Shown: positions 23,621 to 32,542 of the stretch, piece after piece
Layout of the letters: each line of letters begins with the position of its first letter
Position numbering within the stretch: position 1 is the first letter of the stretch
Assembly: GCF_000428945.1 (NCBI RefSeq)
Contig: NZ_AUAX01000015.1
Coordinates: 62,001-126,000, forward strand
Source of the DNA: Hamadaea tsunoensis DSM 44101
Lineage (GTDB): Bacteria; Actinomycetota; Actinomycetes; Mycobacteriales; Micromonosporaceae
Reading direction: 5' to 3'
DNA: 64,000 bases
The notes under the pieces: generated by a model
The model's input: only the letters and a program-made list of their open reading frames with translations
Database searches by the model: none
What the model was told of the DNA's origin: nothing
Translations under genes and position numbers: made by a program

Positions 23621-24240
23621 TGAGCGGGAAAGTGTTCTTCAGCGTGTCGATGTCGCTGGACGGGTTCATCGCGCCCGAGTCCCTGGGGGATCTGATGGGG
23701 CCGCAATGGATGGAACTCCAGCGGTGGATCTTCCCGCAGCGGTTCTTCCGGGAGAACCTGAAGCTCGGTGAGGGCGGCGAGGAGGGGCGCGACAACGACC
23801 TCCTGCGGGAGACGTTCGAGCGCACCGGCGCGAACGTGATGGGCAAGCGCATGTTCGACGCCGGCGAGCGGGCATGGCCGCAGGAGGCGCCGTTCCACAC
23901 GCCGGTCTTCGTCGTGACGCACGAGAAGCGCGACCCGTGGGAGCGGCCGGGCGGGACCACCTTCCACTTCGTCAACGACGGTGTCGAGGCCGCGCTCGAC
24001 CAGGCCCGCGCGGCCGCCGGCGAGCGCGACGTCCGGATCGCGGGTGGCGGCGCGACGATCCTGCAGTTCCTGAACGCGGGCCTGGTTGACGCGTTCACGG
24101 TCGCGCTGTCACCCGTCCTGTTCGGCGGCGGAGTCCGGCTGTTCGAGGGCGTGGACGCGGACCGCGTGGCCCTGGAGCCGGTCCACGCGGAGCCGACGGC
24201 ACGGGTGACCCACCTGACCTACGCGGTCAGGCAGCGGTAG
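23620..24240 (+). CDS. Dihydrofolate reductase/RibD C-terminal-like protein
   Basis: 206 residues; the ATG overlaps the previous TGA. The RibD-C fold is shown by FFSVSMSLDGFIAPE, GANVMGKRMFDAGERAWP, RIAGGGATILQFLNAGLVDA and LSPVLFGGGVRLFEG. It is likely an NADPH-dependent reductase with an unknown substrate; it is not the essential DHFR. Last gene of the ArsR operon. Confidence 0.88.
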   Translation: MSGKVFFSVSMSLDGFIAPESLGDLMGPQWMELQRWIFPQRFFRENLKLGEGGEEGRDNDLLRETFERTGANVMGKRMFDAGERAWPQEAPFHTPVFVVTHEKRDPWERPGGTTFHFVNDGVEAALDQARAAAGERDVRIAGGGATILQFLNAGLVDAFTVALSPVLFGGGVRLFEGVDADRVALEPVHAEPTARVTHLTYAVRQR

Positions 24241-24274
24241 GCGCCGCGGCCCCGGTGAGACCGCCGAACGGCGA

Positions 24275-24802
24275 TCAGCGTTCGTAGTGGACGGTGAGGG
24301 TGGCGCGGGCGATCGTGTGCTTGTTGATCGCGTAGCTGATGTACCCGGCCCGGTCAGTGTCGTCGAGGCCGAGGTCGTCGGTGTCGAGCGCGTGGACGGC
24401 GAAGATGTAGCGGTGCGGACCGTCGCCCGCCGGCGGGGCGGCCCCGTCGTACGCGTTCTCGCAGAAGTCGTTGGTCAACTGGAGTGCGCCGCCGGGCAGC
24501 AGTTTGCCGTCGACCGCTCCCGCCCCGGTGACGAGCTCGACCTGGTCGGCGGGGACGCCGACGAGCAGCCAGTGCCAGAAGCCGCACACCGTGGGCGCGT
24601 CGGGATCGAAGCAGGTGACGGCGTAACCGCGCGTTTCCGCGGGTGCGCCCGACCACGCGAGGTGCGGACTGAGGTTGCCGCCGCCGGCCGATTCGTTCAC
24701 GTGGGTCAGGGGCATCGCACTGCCGTCGGCGAGATCGGCGCTGCTCGCGTCGAATGCGGGTACGCGCAGGAAGGCGTACGGGTCCGGCCGGTCGAAGGCC
24801 AT
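24275..24802 (-). CDS. PEBP/YbhB family protein (Raf kinase inhibitor-like)
   Basis: 175 residues; GGGGA 4 bases before the ATG. The ligand pocket motifs TCFDPDAPTVCGFWHWLL and GPHRYIFAVHALD are those of bacterial YbhB/YbcL proteins. No signal peptide, so cytoplasmic. It shares a 101-bp divergent promoter region with the phosphotransferase gene. Confidence 0.92.
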   Translation of the reverse strand: MAFDRPDPYAFLRVPAFDASSADLADGSAMPLTHVNESAGGGNLSPHLAWSGAPAETRGYAVTCFDPDAPTVCGFWHWLLVGVPADQVELVTGAGAVDGKLLPGGALQLTNDFCENAYDGAAPPAGDGPHRYIFAVHALDTDDLGLDDTDRAGYISYAINKHTIARATLTVHYER

Positions 24803-24903
24803 CGGTTCCCCCAGATCGTCGATGTTCTTGGCCGGGGGAACACTGCCCTGGGGGAACCGGGGACGCAAACGGATTTACCGATGACGGTTCGCGCCGGTGG
24901 ACA

Positions 24904-25635
24904 ATGGCGGCTGTGACGCCCGAATGGTTGCCGGGGAACGTCGGCGGTGCGGTCCGGATCGGCGGTACGGTCCACCGCCCGACCGGACCGTGGACGCCCG
25001 CGGTTCATGCGCTGCTGGCGTACCTGGGCGAGCGGCTGCCACTGGTTCCGGCCGTGTACGGCTTCGACCTCGACGGCCGCGAAGTCCTGGCGTACGCCGA
25101 GGGCAAGGTCGAAGAGGTCGTCAACGACGCGCAGCTGACCGGTCTGGTCTCGTGGACCCGCCGGTTCCACGAGGTCGTGGTGGGATTCGCACATCCCGGC
25201 CCGTGGCGGTACTTCCCGATCCCGGGCGCCACCTTCATCGGGCACAACGATCTCGCGGCGTACAACGTGTGTTTCGACGGCGACCGGCTGGCCGGCGTCT
25301 TCGACTGGGACCTGGCCGGCCCGACGAACGCCTTGCAGGAACTGGCGTTCATCGCCTGGAACGGCGTGCCGATGTGGGCCGATCTTCCCCGCGAGGAGGC
25401 GGCCCGGCGGCTGCGCCTGATCGCCGACACGTACGGCGGACCCGGCGCGCAGGAGATCCTGGACGCGGTCGTCCCCCGGATCGAGCTGATGATCGCCGGG
25501 ATCGCCGACCGGGCCGCCGCCGGGGATCCGGGGATGCGCAACCTGGTCGCCCACGGGGAGCAGGAACGGGATCGGGCGACGCTCGCGTGGCTGCGACCTC
25601 GGATTCCGGGCATCGCCGCCGCCCTGAGCCCATGA
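24904..25635 (+). CDS. Aminoglycoside phosphotransferase-like kinase
   Basis: 243 residues, short for the family. Catalytic loop FIGHNDLAAYNVCFDG (HxDxxxxN) and the metal-binding GVFDWDLAGP are intact; the N-lobe is reduced and the glycine-rich loop is weak. These APH-fold proteins phosphorylate small molecules; true aminoglycoside resistance should not be assumed. A hairpin terminator begins at the stop codon. Confidence 0.82.
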   Translation: MAAVTPEWLPGNVGGAVRIGGTVHRPTGPWTPAVHALLAYLGERLPLVPAVYGFDLDGREVLAYAEGKVEEVVNDAQLTGLVSWTRRFHEVVVGFAHPGPWRYFPIPGATFIGHNDLAAYNVCFDGDRLAGVFDWDLAGPTNALQELAFIAWNGVPMWADLPREEAARRLRLIADTYGGPGAQEILDAVVPRIELMIAGIADRAAAGDPGMRNLVAHGEQERDRATLAWLRPRIPGIAAALSP

Positions 25636-25661
25636 CCCGGGCAGGCGGTCCCCTGCCCGGG
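25636..25661. terminator. Hairpin terminator between convergent genes
   Basis: CCCGGGCAGG and CCTGCCCGGG pair perfectly around a 6-base loop, immediately after the phosphotransferase stop and 70 bases before the 3' end of the opposing gene. Confidence 0.8.
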
Positions 25662-25731
25662 GCTGTTCGTCCGCACGCACCGCGGCCGTCCGCGAGTCGC
25701 GCGGTGCGCACGGATCAGGGTCCGAGCGCCG

Positions 25732-26697
25732 TCAGTACGGCGAGACGACCCGCTGCTGCCCCTCGGCCGGCGGCTTGTAGTCGGGCAGCTCGGTCAGCTT
25801 GCCATCGCGGATGACGTTGTCGTCGCCGCCGCGGAACCCCGACACGGTCTTGCCGGTCAGGCCTTCGAGCGCCTTCTTGATGTGCTCGAACTTCTTCGCC
25901 GGCAACAACATCAGCGACGACGAGTCCTTCTGCGCGGGCAGGGCGACCGTGGTCTCGTCCGGCAGGCTCGCGACGATCTTCTCGAAGGCGTTCAGGTCGG
26001 AGCCGTCCTCGCCGGGCTCCTCGCCCTCGCCGATCTGCTCGCTGCCGCCCTTGCGCAGGACGACGTGCCCGCCCTTCAGCTCACGGTCCACGTACACACA
26101 GCCCAGAACGTCACTCACGGGTACGCCGAGCGTCGCGACCTCCTTCGAGTAGGCCAGGTGGGGAGCGAGGTAGGCCTGCATCCGATACGTTTCGAGCCAG
26201 CCCTTCAGCCGCACGATGTAGACCCGGGCGCGCTCCTTGAGCAGCTCGGGCTTCATCGGGTCGTAGGGGAACAGGCCGGCGATCTTGTAGTCGCGGGTGA
26301 AGCAGACGGCGCAGTCGTTGTCGAGGTCGACGTTGCCCATGCGGACGGCGACCATCGAGGACAGGTACTCCGTGATCTTCCGCGTACGCTCGCCCTCCTC
26401 GTCGGCGGCGAACTTCTCGGCCAGCGCGGCCCGCACCTGGCGCAGCCGCCGGTGCGTCTCCAGCCCGACGTTCACCACGTCGTACTTGGCGAGGACGGTG
26501 GAACGCGGCTGGAATCCGGTCCGGGCGATCTCCTCCAGCGGACGGGTGTCGCTGCGGAACGCGTACGGGTAGACGGTCGAGCCCGAGCCGAGGGTGAAGG
26601 AGCGGAACATCTCGCGATGGATGACGGCGATCTCCGGGACCTCGCCGACGCCGCTCGCCGAACCCAGCTTGCCGTCAGGCAGTCTCCATATGCTCAT
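25732..26697 (-). CDS. Possible ADP-ribosyltransferase-fold protein
   Basis: 321 residues, cytoplasmic, GGAG 9 bases before the chosen ATG. YPYAFRSDTRPLEEIARTGF (about residues 43-62) closely resembles the start of pertussis-toxin/Scabin-type ARTs (YRxDxRPPExxFxxGF), with R48 in the catalytic Arg position. CAVCFTRD (T134) occupies the place of the Ser/Thr strand, and AYSKEVATLGVPVSDVLGCV places E186 where the catalytic Glu is expected. The order R-(S/T)-E and the spacing fit. The match is by eye, so the fold is uncertain; the C-terminal 90 residues are charged and unassigned. No immunity gene is evident. Confidence 0.5.
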   Translation of the reverse strand: MSIWRLPDGKLGSASGVGEVPEIAVIHREMFRSFTLGSGSTVYPYAFRSDTRPLEEIARTGFQPRSTVLAKYDVVNVGLETHRRLRQVRAALAEKFAADEEGERTRKITEYLSSMVAVRMGNVDLDNDCAVCFTRDYKIAGLFPYDPMKPELLKERARVYIVRLKGWLETYRMQAYLAPHLAYSKEVATLGVPVSDVLGCVYVDRELKGGHVVLRKGGSEQIGEGEEPGEDGSDLNAFEKIVASLPDETTVALPAQKDSSSLMLLPAKKFEHIKKALEGLTGKTVSGFRGGDDNVIRDGKLTELPDYKPPAEGQQRVVSPY

Positions 26698-26886
26698 GCC
26701 GTGATGCTCCGGACTCCGGCGGTACGCGCACGACCGGATCAAGGACAGTCGGTAGTCGATTCATCACTCAAGGGTCGGCGAATCCATCGACCCGGCGCTA
26801 CGGACGGGTGCGGAGCCGGGCCGGTCCAGGGTGGACCGGCCCGGCCGTCGACCGAGGGCGGACGCGCGGGCGGTGCGCGGCGGTGA

Positions 26887-28308
26887 TCAGCCGGTGAACT
26901 GCCGGAAGATGTTGCTGAAGGCGTAGTTCGCCTGGCTGATGCCGCTGCACGTACCGCTCAGGGTGCCCGCGGCGCAGCCGAAGTCGCGGTTGATCGCCCA
27001 GAAGCTCAGCCGGGCCATGTGCTGCTGCTGGGCGAAGGTGAGCAGCAGCTGCGCGTCGGCCAGGGTGAACCGCTCGCTCGGGTCGTCGTTCTGGCCGATC
27101 ATCGGGGTCGCCGCGATCATGGCCCACAGCTGCGCGTCGGTGCGGCCCGGCAGCAGCGTTTTGAGCTGGCCCTCGACCTTCTTCAGCGCGTTGATGCTCG
27201 CCTGGCCCATCTGGCTGCCCGAGACCCCGTCGTAGTAGTCCATGGTCATCGGGTTGACCACGTCGAAGGTGAGGCCGCGGGCGACCGCCGACTGCAGGAC
27301 GTAGAGGTTCTCGCCGCTGAGCCCGCCGGCCGGGCTGACCCCGAGCGTGAAGGACAGGTGCAGCGTCTTGCCGGCGGCGCTCAGGTTGTTCTGCAGGATC
27401 TTCAGCGCGTCGTTGCGCTTGTCGACCACCGCGGGATCGAGGTTGTTGTGCACGTCGCCGTGCTCGGCGTCGATGTCGAGATAGGTCGTCGCGTACGCGG
27501 TCAGCACACTCTGGTACGCGGTGGCGATGGCGCTCGCCGTCGAGCAGTGGCTGACCAGGTCGTCCGCGTCCCAGCCGCCGGACGAGACGATGACGTCGCC
27601 GCCGGCCGCCCGCAGCTGCGCCACGTAGCCGCGCAACTGGTTGTCGTCGGTCGACCAGATCGGCTGGCAGTTGCCGGTGCCGTTGACGAATCCGAGGGTG
27701 TAGAACTTCGGCCCGCCGTTGGCGGCGAACTGCGCCACGTTGTTGCCGACGAACGTGGCGATGTAGGGCGCGAACGGGAACGTCGTGGTGGTCGGCGGCG
27801 GCTGGGTGCCGCCGGGCAGGATCCACTGCTGGTTCGCACCGGTCCCGCAGTCCCAGATCTGCAGCCGCGTACCGTCGGCGGAGCTGACGCCGGTCGCGTC
27901 CAGGCACCGGCCCGAGCCCGTGTTGACCAGCCGGCCACCGCTGACCGTCCACTTCTGGGCGTTGGTGGCGTTGCAGTCGTAGAGCTGCACCTTCGTGCCG
28001 TTGGCGGTACCGGCCGCGGTCACGTCCATGCACTTGCCGAGCGCCCGGATGCTGTTGTCCGTGTTGCCCACGGTCCACTGCTGCGCGCTGGTGCCGTTGC
28101 AGGTCCACAACTGGACCGCCGTGCCGTTGGCGGCGCTCCCGCCGGAGAGGTCGACGCACTTGCCGCCGTACCCGGTGATCTGGCCGACCGTCACGGCGGC
28201 CGCGGCAGGGGTGGTGAAGCCAACGGTGGCGGCGAGGACCGCCGTCACCGCGGCGAGGGCGAGCCGGGAACGGTGACGGCCGCTCCGCATGACTGGAGGC
28301 AATCGCAT
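26887..28308 (-). CDS. Secreted GH18-type chitinase-like enzyme with CBM13 lectin domain
   Basis: 473 residues; AAGGA before the ATG. Signal peptide to about residue 38 (TTPAAAA). Residues 40-165 are a ricin-B/CBM13 trefoil with three QxW-type repeats (GTAVQLWTCNGTSAQQW, GTKVQLYDCNATNAQKW, GTRLQIWDCGTGANQQW). A PPPTTTT linker leads to a TIM barrel in which TTYLDIDAEHGD carries the GH18 DxxxDxDxE-like site (E282 as proton donor), with VIVSSGGWDADD earlier (SxGG). It should cleave beta-1,4-GlcNAc polymers; the shortened motif leaves substrate open. Confidence 0.88.
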   Translation of the reverse strand: MRLPPVMRSGRHRSRLALAAVTAVLAATVGFTTPAAAAVTVGQITGYGGKCVDLSGGSAANGTAVQLWTCNGTSAQQWTVGNTDNSIRALGKCMDVTAAGTANGTKVQLYDCNATNAQKWTVSGGRLVNTGSGRCLDATGVSSADGTRLQIWDCGTGANQQWILPGGTQPPPTTTTFPFAPYIATFVGNNVAQFAANGGPKFYTLGFVNGTGNCQPIWSTDDNQLRGYVAQLRAAGGDVIVSSGGWDADDLVSHCSTASAIATAYQSVLTAYATTYLDIDAEHGDVHNNLDPAVVDKRNDALKILQNNLSAAGKTLHLSFTLGVSPAGGLSGENLYVLQSAVARGLTFDVVNPMTMDYYDGVSGSQMGQASINALKKVEGQLKTLLPGRTDAQLWAMIAATPMIGQNDDPSERFTLADAQLLLTFAQQQHMARLSFWAINRDFGCAAGTLSGTCSGISQANYAFSNIFRQFTG

Positions 28309-28423
28309 GTCGGGTCCTTCCTGAGCGGGGACGTCGACACGGGGATGTCGACGGGGCGGGCTCCCTCCAGGCGACGGCCATGTCGCCGGATAGGACTGTA
28401 AAGACTCTTACCTGATCGAGCTG

Positions 28424-28452
28424 AGGCTATGTTCAGACCGAAGTCACGTCAA
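28424..28452 (-). promoter_or_regulatory. Putative promoter of the GH18 gene
   Basis: On the minus strand TTGACG (28447-28452) and TAGCCT (28424-28429) are separated by 17 bp, predicting a start near 28417 and a 5' leader of about 110 bases. The rest of the 313-bp spacer (28309-28621) holds no other gene that I can support. Confidence 0.5.
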
Positions 28453-28621
28453 TACGTAACTTGAACTAAGCCATAGCGATAAGCTCTTGCAGAAGTCGCC
28501 GGGGCCCGGCGCCGGCGGAACCCGAACGACCACCGGCAGGCCGTCGGTGTGACGGCGCTCATCGCGCGGGCCGGCCGCCAACCTCGACAATGCCGATGCA
28601 GGCGCGATGCGAGGAGGCCGC

Positions 28622-29302
28622 ATGAGGGTGGTGCTGCTGGGTCCGCCCGGCTCGGGCAAGGGAACCCAAGGCGCCCTGCTGGCTCAGCGGCTGGGCCTCC
28701 CCAAGATCTCCACCGGCGACGTGCTGCGCGCTCAGGCCGAAGCCGGGACACCGCTCGGGATCCAGGCCCGCCCGCATCTCGATGGTGGAACCCTGGTCCC
28801 CGACGAGGTGACGATCGGAGTCGTCGCGGACCGGCTGGCGCAGCCCGACACCGCCGGCGGATTCATCCTCGACGGCTTCCCGCGTACGCTGCGGCAGGCC
28901 CGCGATCTCGGCGAGCTGCTGGACGGTCAGCGCCGGCCCATCGACCGGGTCATCGAGTTCCGGCTCGCCCGCGAAGACGTGATCGACCGGCTGGCCGGCC
29001 GGCGTACCTGCGGGTCGTGCGACCGCATCTGGCACCTGACGCTCAACCCGCCCCCGGACGGACGATGCGGCGACTGCGGCGGTGCACTCACGCAACGCGC
29101 CGACGACCGGCCGGACACGATCGCGCGACGACTCGACGTCTACGACCGCCAGACGCTACCGCTCGCGGACCACTACCGCAGTGCCGGCGTACTCGTGGTG
29201 GTGGACGCGGACGGCCCCGTCGAGACGGTGCTGGCCGGCAGCCTCGCGGCGCTCTGCGCTCCGGGAGACGGCGCGCTCGACGCGGCGGAACGGCGCTCGT
29301 AG
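28622..29302 (+). CDS. adk: Adenylate kinase, zinc-type LID, probably a second copy
   Basis: 226 residues; GAGGAGG 4 bases before the ATG. P-loop GPPGSGKGTQ, AMP-binding ISTGDVLRA, DGFPRT and the LID with a four-Cys zinc site (CGSC ... CGDCGG) are all present. It converts ATP + AMP to 2 ADP. The housekeeping adk of actinobacteria sits between secY and map in the ribosomal operon, so this isolated copy among accessory genes is likely a paralogue. Converges on the phosphotransferase gene. Confidence 0.88.
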   Translation: MRVVLLGPPGSGKGTQGALLAQRLGLPKISTGDVLRAQAEAGTPLGIQARPHLDGGTLVPDEVTIGVVADRLAQPDTAGGFILDGFPRTLRQARDLGELLDGQRRPIDRVIEFRLAREDVIDRLAGRRTCGSCDRIWHLTLNPPPDGRCGDCGGALTQRADDRPDTIARRLDVYDRQTLPLADHYRSAGVLVVVDADGPVETVLAGSLAALCAPGDGALDAAERRS

Positions 29303-29321
29303 CCGCAGTGTCCGGGCAGCC

Positions 29322-30068
29322 TCATCGCCGGGATCTCAGTACGGCGACCTCGGGGAACTCGTCCGGCGAGCCGTAGCCGTGCTCGGCCAGCCAGCGGACG
29401 TTGGTCAGGCATCGCAACGACCACCACGCGTGGATGAGGTCGCGGTCGACGTCGGTGCCGTAGCCGGCGAGGACGTCGTCCAGGTGCTCCGGGTGTCCGA
29501 GCGTGAGGATGGCGAGGTCGAACAGCGCGTCGCCCTGCGACGCCTCGGACCAGTCGATGACGCCGGTGATCTCGTCGCCGGCGACGAAGACGTGGTCGAC
29601 CTGCAGGTCGCCGTGCGTGAAGACCGGCGTCCACGGCCGCAGCGCGGTCTCGGCGAGCCGGCGGTTGCGGGTGACCAGGTCGGCGGGCAGGACGTCGTGG
29701 GCGACGAGCCACTCGCACTCGACGGCGAGGCGCGATGCGAGCTCGTCGACGTTCGGACCGGAGCGTGGCGGCAGCGGCGCGTCGTGCAGCGCCCGCACTG
29801 CGGCACCGGCCGCGGCCCACGCCGCCGGTGACGCCGTCGACGGCTCGCCGAGGCGGCCGAGCGCCGTCCCGGGGACGGCGGCGATCGCGAGCACCGGCGG
29901 CTTGTGCCACAGGACCTCCGGCGTCGGGATCGGGGCCAGGGCCATCGCCTCGACCTCGGCGTCACCCCGCGCCTGATCAGCGTCGATCTTCAGGAACACG
30001 TCACCGACCCGCAGAGTCGCCCGCTCGGAATGGGCGACGACGACCTGGACATCATCCACGCCGGTCAT
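29322..30068 (-). CDS. Aminoglycoside phosphotransferase-family kinase
   Basis: 248 residues. FTHGDLQVDHVFVAG has HGD followed by His where most APHs have Asn, a variant common in actinobacterial members, and ITGVIDWSEA supplies the metal-binding Asp. The glycine-rich loop is replaced by RATLRVGDVFLKIDAD with Lys in the expected strand. No clear ribosome binding site; the ATG at 30068 gives the best N-terminus. Substrate unknown. Confidence 0.82.
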   Translation of the reverse strand: MTGVDDVQVVVAHSERATLRVGDVFLKIDADQARGDAEVEAMALAPIPTPEVLWHKPPVLAIAAVPGTALGRLGEPSTASPAAWAAAGAAVRALHDAPLPPRSGPNVDELASRLAVECEWLVAHDVLPADLVTRNRRLAETALRPWTPVFTHGDLQVDHVFVAGDEITGVIDWSEASQGDALFDLAILTLGHPEHLDDVLAGYGTDVDRDLIHAWWSLRCLTNVRWLAEHGYGSPDEFPEVAVLRSRR

Positions 30069-30233
30069 TGTCGCGGGGACGGCCGCCGGCGTCACCCGGT
30101 TATCGCGGGCGACCGCGCTGTCCGGCGATGACCGGCATGGTCGGGCCTGCCGCGCCGGAGCGGCCACGGGGATGGACACCGCGCACGCGTGTTCCGGCCA
30201 GGCCCGCTCCGGCTAGGTCACTAATGTGGACAT

Positions 30234-31874
30234 ATGCGATCCAATCAACCGGAATCAATCTCGCGTCTTCGCCGCGTACTCGTCGGGGGGATCGCTCTGG
30301 TGATCGCCGCTCTGGCCGGTGGCGGCGGAGTCGGCTGGGCGGCGCCGGCTGAGGGAACGCTCCTGGTGGACGAGCCGTTCACCGGCGCCTCCGCCGACGA
30401 TCGGTTCTCCGGGTACGGATCCGCCTGCCTCACCGGCGCGCCCGCGGTCACCGGTCTGGGCGCCGCGCTGCACCCGCTGGGCGGCTGCGCGTCCGCGGTC
30501 GGGCCGGTCCCCCCGGCCGGCGGCGCGCCGTTCGGCTTCCTCCGCCTCACCGACGACCTCAACGACGCGTCCGGCGCCGTCCTCTTCGACCAGGCACTGC
30601 CCGCCGATGAGGGCATCGAGGTCACCTTCGACCAGTACCAGTACGGCTCCACGACGCCCGCGACACCGGCGGACGGGATCTCGTTCTTCCTGGTCGACGG
30701 CGCCGGCGGACTCAGCGCCCCGGGCGCGTTCGGCGGCAGCCTCGGCTACGGCAAGAAGCTGCCCGACGACAACCCCGCCAACCAGTTCCTGCCCGGCGTC
30801 GACAACGGGTATCTCGGCGTCGGATTCGACGTGCTCGGCAACTACTTCGGCGATTGGGAACGGCGCGGGCAGGGCTGCGCCCGGCAGTCGCCGGCCGGTA
30901 CCCCGTTCCGCATTCCCGGGCCCGGCCAGAACATGGTCACCGTCCGCGGTCCGGGCAACGGCATCACCGGATACTGCTTCCTGACCGCCACGACCAGCAA
31001 CTTCACCACCACGGGCCCGTGGCCCTCGACGCTGCCCGGCCGGTTGCAGGGACCGTTGACCGCCTTCCCGCCGGGCACGAACGCGGAGCAGGCGGCGCAG
31101 TTGCTCCAGCCGTCCCGGCGGACCGTGACCATCCAGATCAGTCCGGGACCGGCGCCGCACGTCACCATCGACATCGACTTCAACGACGGGGCGGGCTCGC
31201 AACGGGTGCTCGAATTCGACGCGCCGACCCCGGTGCCCGACACCTACAAGTTCGGCTTCGGCGCGTCCACCGGCCTGTTCACCGACGTCCACCTCATCGG
31301 CAACGTACGCGTACGGTCTATGCAACCGCTGTCTCTGCTCGATCTCACCAAGTCGGCCGACACGGGTCACGCGTACCGCGAAGGCGACACCGTCGAGTAC
31401 ACGTACACGGTCACCAATGTCACCGGCGTACCGGTGCCCGACATCGAGGTCGCCGACGACCGGGTCGCCCGCGTCGTCTGCGCGAGCACCTCGCTCGCCC
31501 CGGCGGGCCAGCCCGGCGACAGCACGACCTGCACCGGGACCTACACGGTGACGGCCGAGGACGTGCTTGCCGGAGCGGTCACCAATACCGCGACCGCCAC
31601 CGGTGACGCCGGACGGGTCGTGTCGCCCGAGCGATCGGTGACCGCGGCGACCGAGCCGACTCCGTCGCCGTCCGCCTCACCGGCCGCGTCCGTGCCGCCG
31701 TCCGTGTCCCCGACGCCGTCCGGCCCGGCGCTGGCGAACACCGGCACCCGCCTGTCACCGACGATCTTCGTCGGAGCGGCGGCCGTCCTGGCGGGCATCA
31801 TCACACTGCTGCTCAGCCGGATGGCCGGCGCCCGGCGAGCGGGCAAACGTCGCGGAAGGCCACTTGCAGGGTAG
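30234..31874 (+). CDS. Cell-wall-anchored L-type-lectin-like surface protein with LAxTG sorting signal
   Basis: 546 residues. Signal peptide to about residue 37 (GGVGWAAPA). Residues 40-355 form a legume-lectin-like beta sandwich (DGISFFLVDGAGGL, GYLGVGFDVLGNY). Next is a DUF11/Ig-like repeat (LTKSADTGHAYREGDTVEYT), then a Pro/Ser linker, then LANTG followed by a hydrophobic helix and RRAGKRRGR. LAxTG plus helix plus basic tail is the substrate pattern of class E sortases. No sortase gene is in the window. Confidence 0.85.
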   Translation: MRSNQPESISRLRRVLVGGIALVIAALAGGGGVGWAAPAEGTLLVDEPFTGASADDRFSGYGSACLTGAPAVTGLGAALHPLGGCASAVGPVPPAGGAPFGFLRLTDDLNDASGAVLFDQALPADEGIEVTFDQYQYGSTTPATPADGISFFLVDGAGGLSAPGAFGGSLGYGKKLPDDNPANQFLPGVDNGYLGVGFDVLGNYFGDWERRGQGCARQSPAGTPFRIPGPGQNMVTVRGPGNGITGYCFLTATTSNFTTTGPWPSTLPGRLQGPLTAFPPGTNAEQAAQLLQPSRRTVTIQISPGPAPHVTIDIDFNDGAGSQRVLEFDAPTPVPDTYKFGFGASTGLFTDVHLIGNVRVRSMQPLSLLDLTKSADTGHAYREGDTVEYTYTVTNVTGVPVPDIEVADDRVARVVCASTSLAPAGQPGDSTTCTGTYTVTAEDVLAGAVTNTATATGDAGRVVSPERSVTAATEPTPSPSASPAASVPPSVSPTPSGPALANTGTRLSPTIFVGAAAVLAGIITLLLSRMAGARRAGKRRGRPLAG

Positions 31875-31889
31875 CCGCACACTGGCGCC

Positions 31890-32480
31890 ATGATCGGGCG
31901 TCGGTTGCATCAGCAGGGTTGGCGACGGATAGACCGCACGACGGCCGGCCTCTCGCGATGGGTCTTCTTCGGCGCCGTGATCGTCGTTCCGGCCATCGTC
32001 CGGGCCGTGTGGTTCGGCGACGTCCCGGCTCTCCTCCTCCCCGTGCCGGTGCTGCTGATTCTCGTCGCGGCATTCTTCCTCCTCGCCGGGCGACACGGCG
32101 TCTACGTCGGCGATCAAGGTTTCCTGGTGCGGGCGAACATGAACGCGTATCCGAGTCAGCCCCTCGGACCCGCATACGAGATCATCTATCCCTGGCACGT
32201 CATCCGGGCATTCGACGTGGACTGGTCGCTGAACCGGACCAACGGCAACATCGCCGTGCACCGGGCACTGTGGATCGTGGCCACCACCGGGGAACGCCAC
32301 GAGACGTCGATCGGCCGATCGGTTCCGTATGCGGGCTCGCCGCCGGACGCCCAGTGGCGCTGGGCCGGGATACCCGCCATGCTGCTGCCGCCCGGCGAGT
32401 TCGACCGGATCGTCGAGATCCTCCGCCGCGAGTCCGCCGCCCGTTCTCCGCAGGCGATCGCTGACCACGAGGGCCCGTAA
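31890..32480 (+). CDS. Two-TM membrane protein with PH-like domain
   Basis: 196 residues. Two adjacent helices (WVFFGAVIVVPAIVRAVWF and ALLLPVPVLLILVAAFFLLA, about residues 24-65) form a hairpin, followed by a beta-rich domain (GVYVGDQGFLVRAN, YEIIYPWHVIRAFDVDW, HRALWIVATTGERHETSIG) that has the look of a bacterial PH domain (DUF2581/YdbT type). Lies 15 bases after the surface protein; function unknown. Confidence 0.72.
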   Translation: MIGRRLHQQGWRRIDRTTAGLSRWVFFGAVIVVPAIVRAVWFGDVPALLLPVPVLLILVAAFFLLAGRHGVYVGDQGFLVRANMNAYPSQPLGPAYEIIYPWHVIRAFDVDWSLNRTNGNIAVHRALWIVATTGERHETSIGRSVPYAGSPPDAQWRWAGIPAMLLPPGEFDRIVEILRRESAARSPQAIADHEGP

Positions 32481-32494
32481 CCGGTCACACAGAC

Positions 32495-32528
32495 GTTCGC
32501 CGGCCTCGGGATCCCGAGGCCGGCGAAC
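32495..32528. terminator. Perfect 34-bp palindrome, bidirectional terminator
   Basis: GTTCGCCGGCCTCGGGA is followed directly by its exact complement TCCCGAGGCCGGCGAAC, with no spacer. It lies in the 62-bp gap between convergent genes, so it can act on both strands. Confidence 0.85.
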
Positions 32529-32542
32529 ACTTCCCCTCAAGG

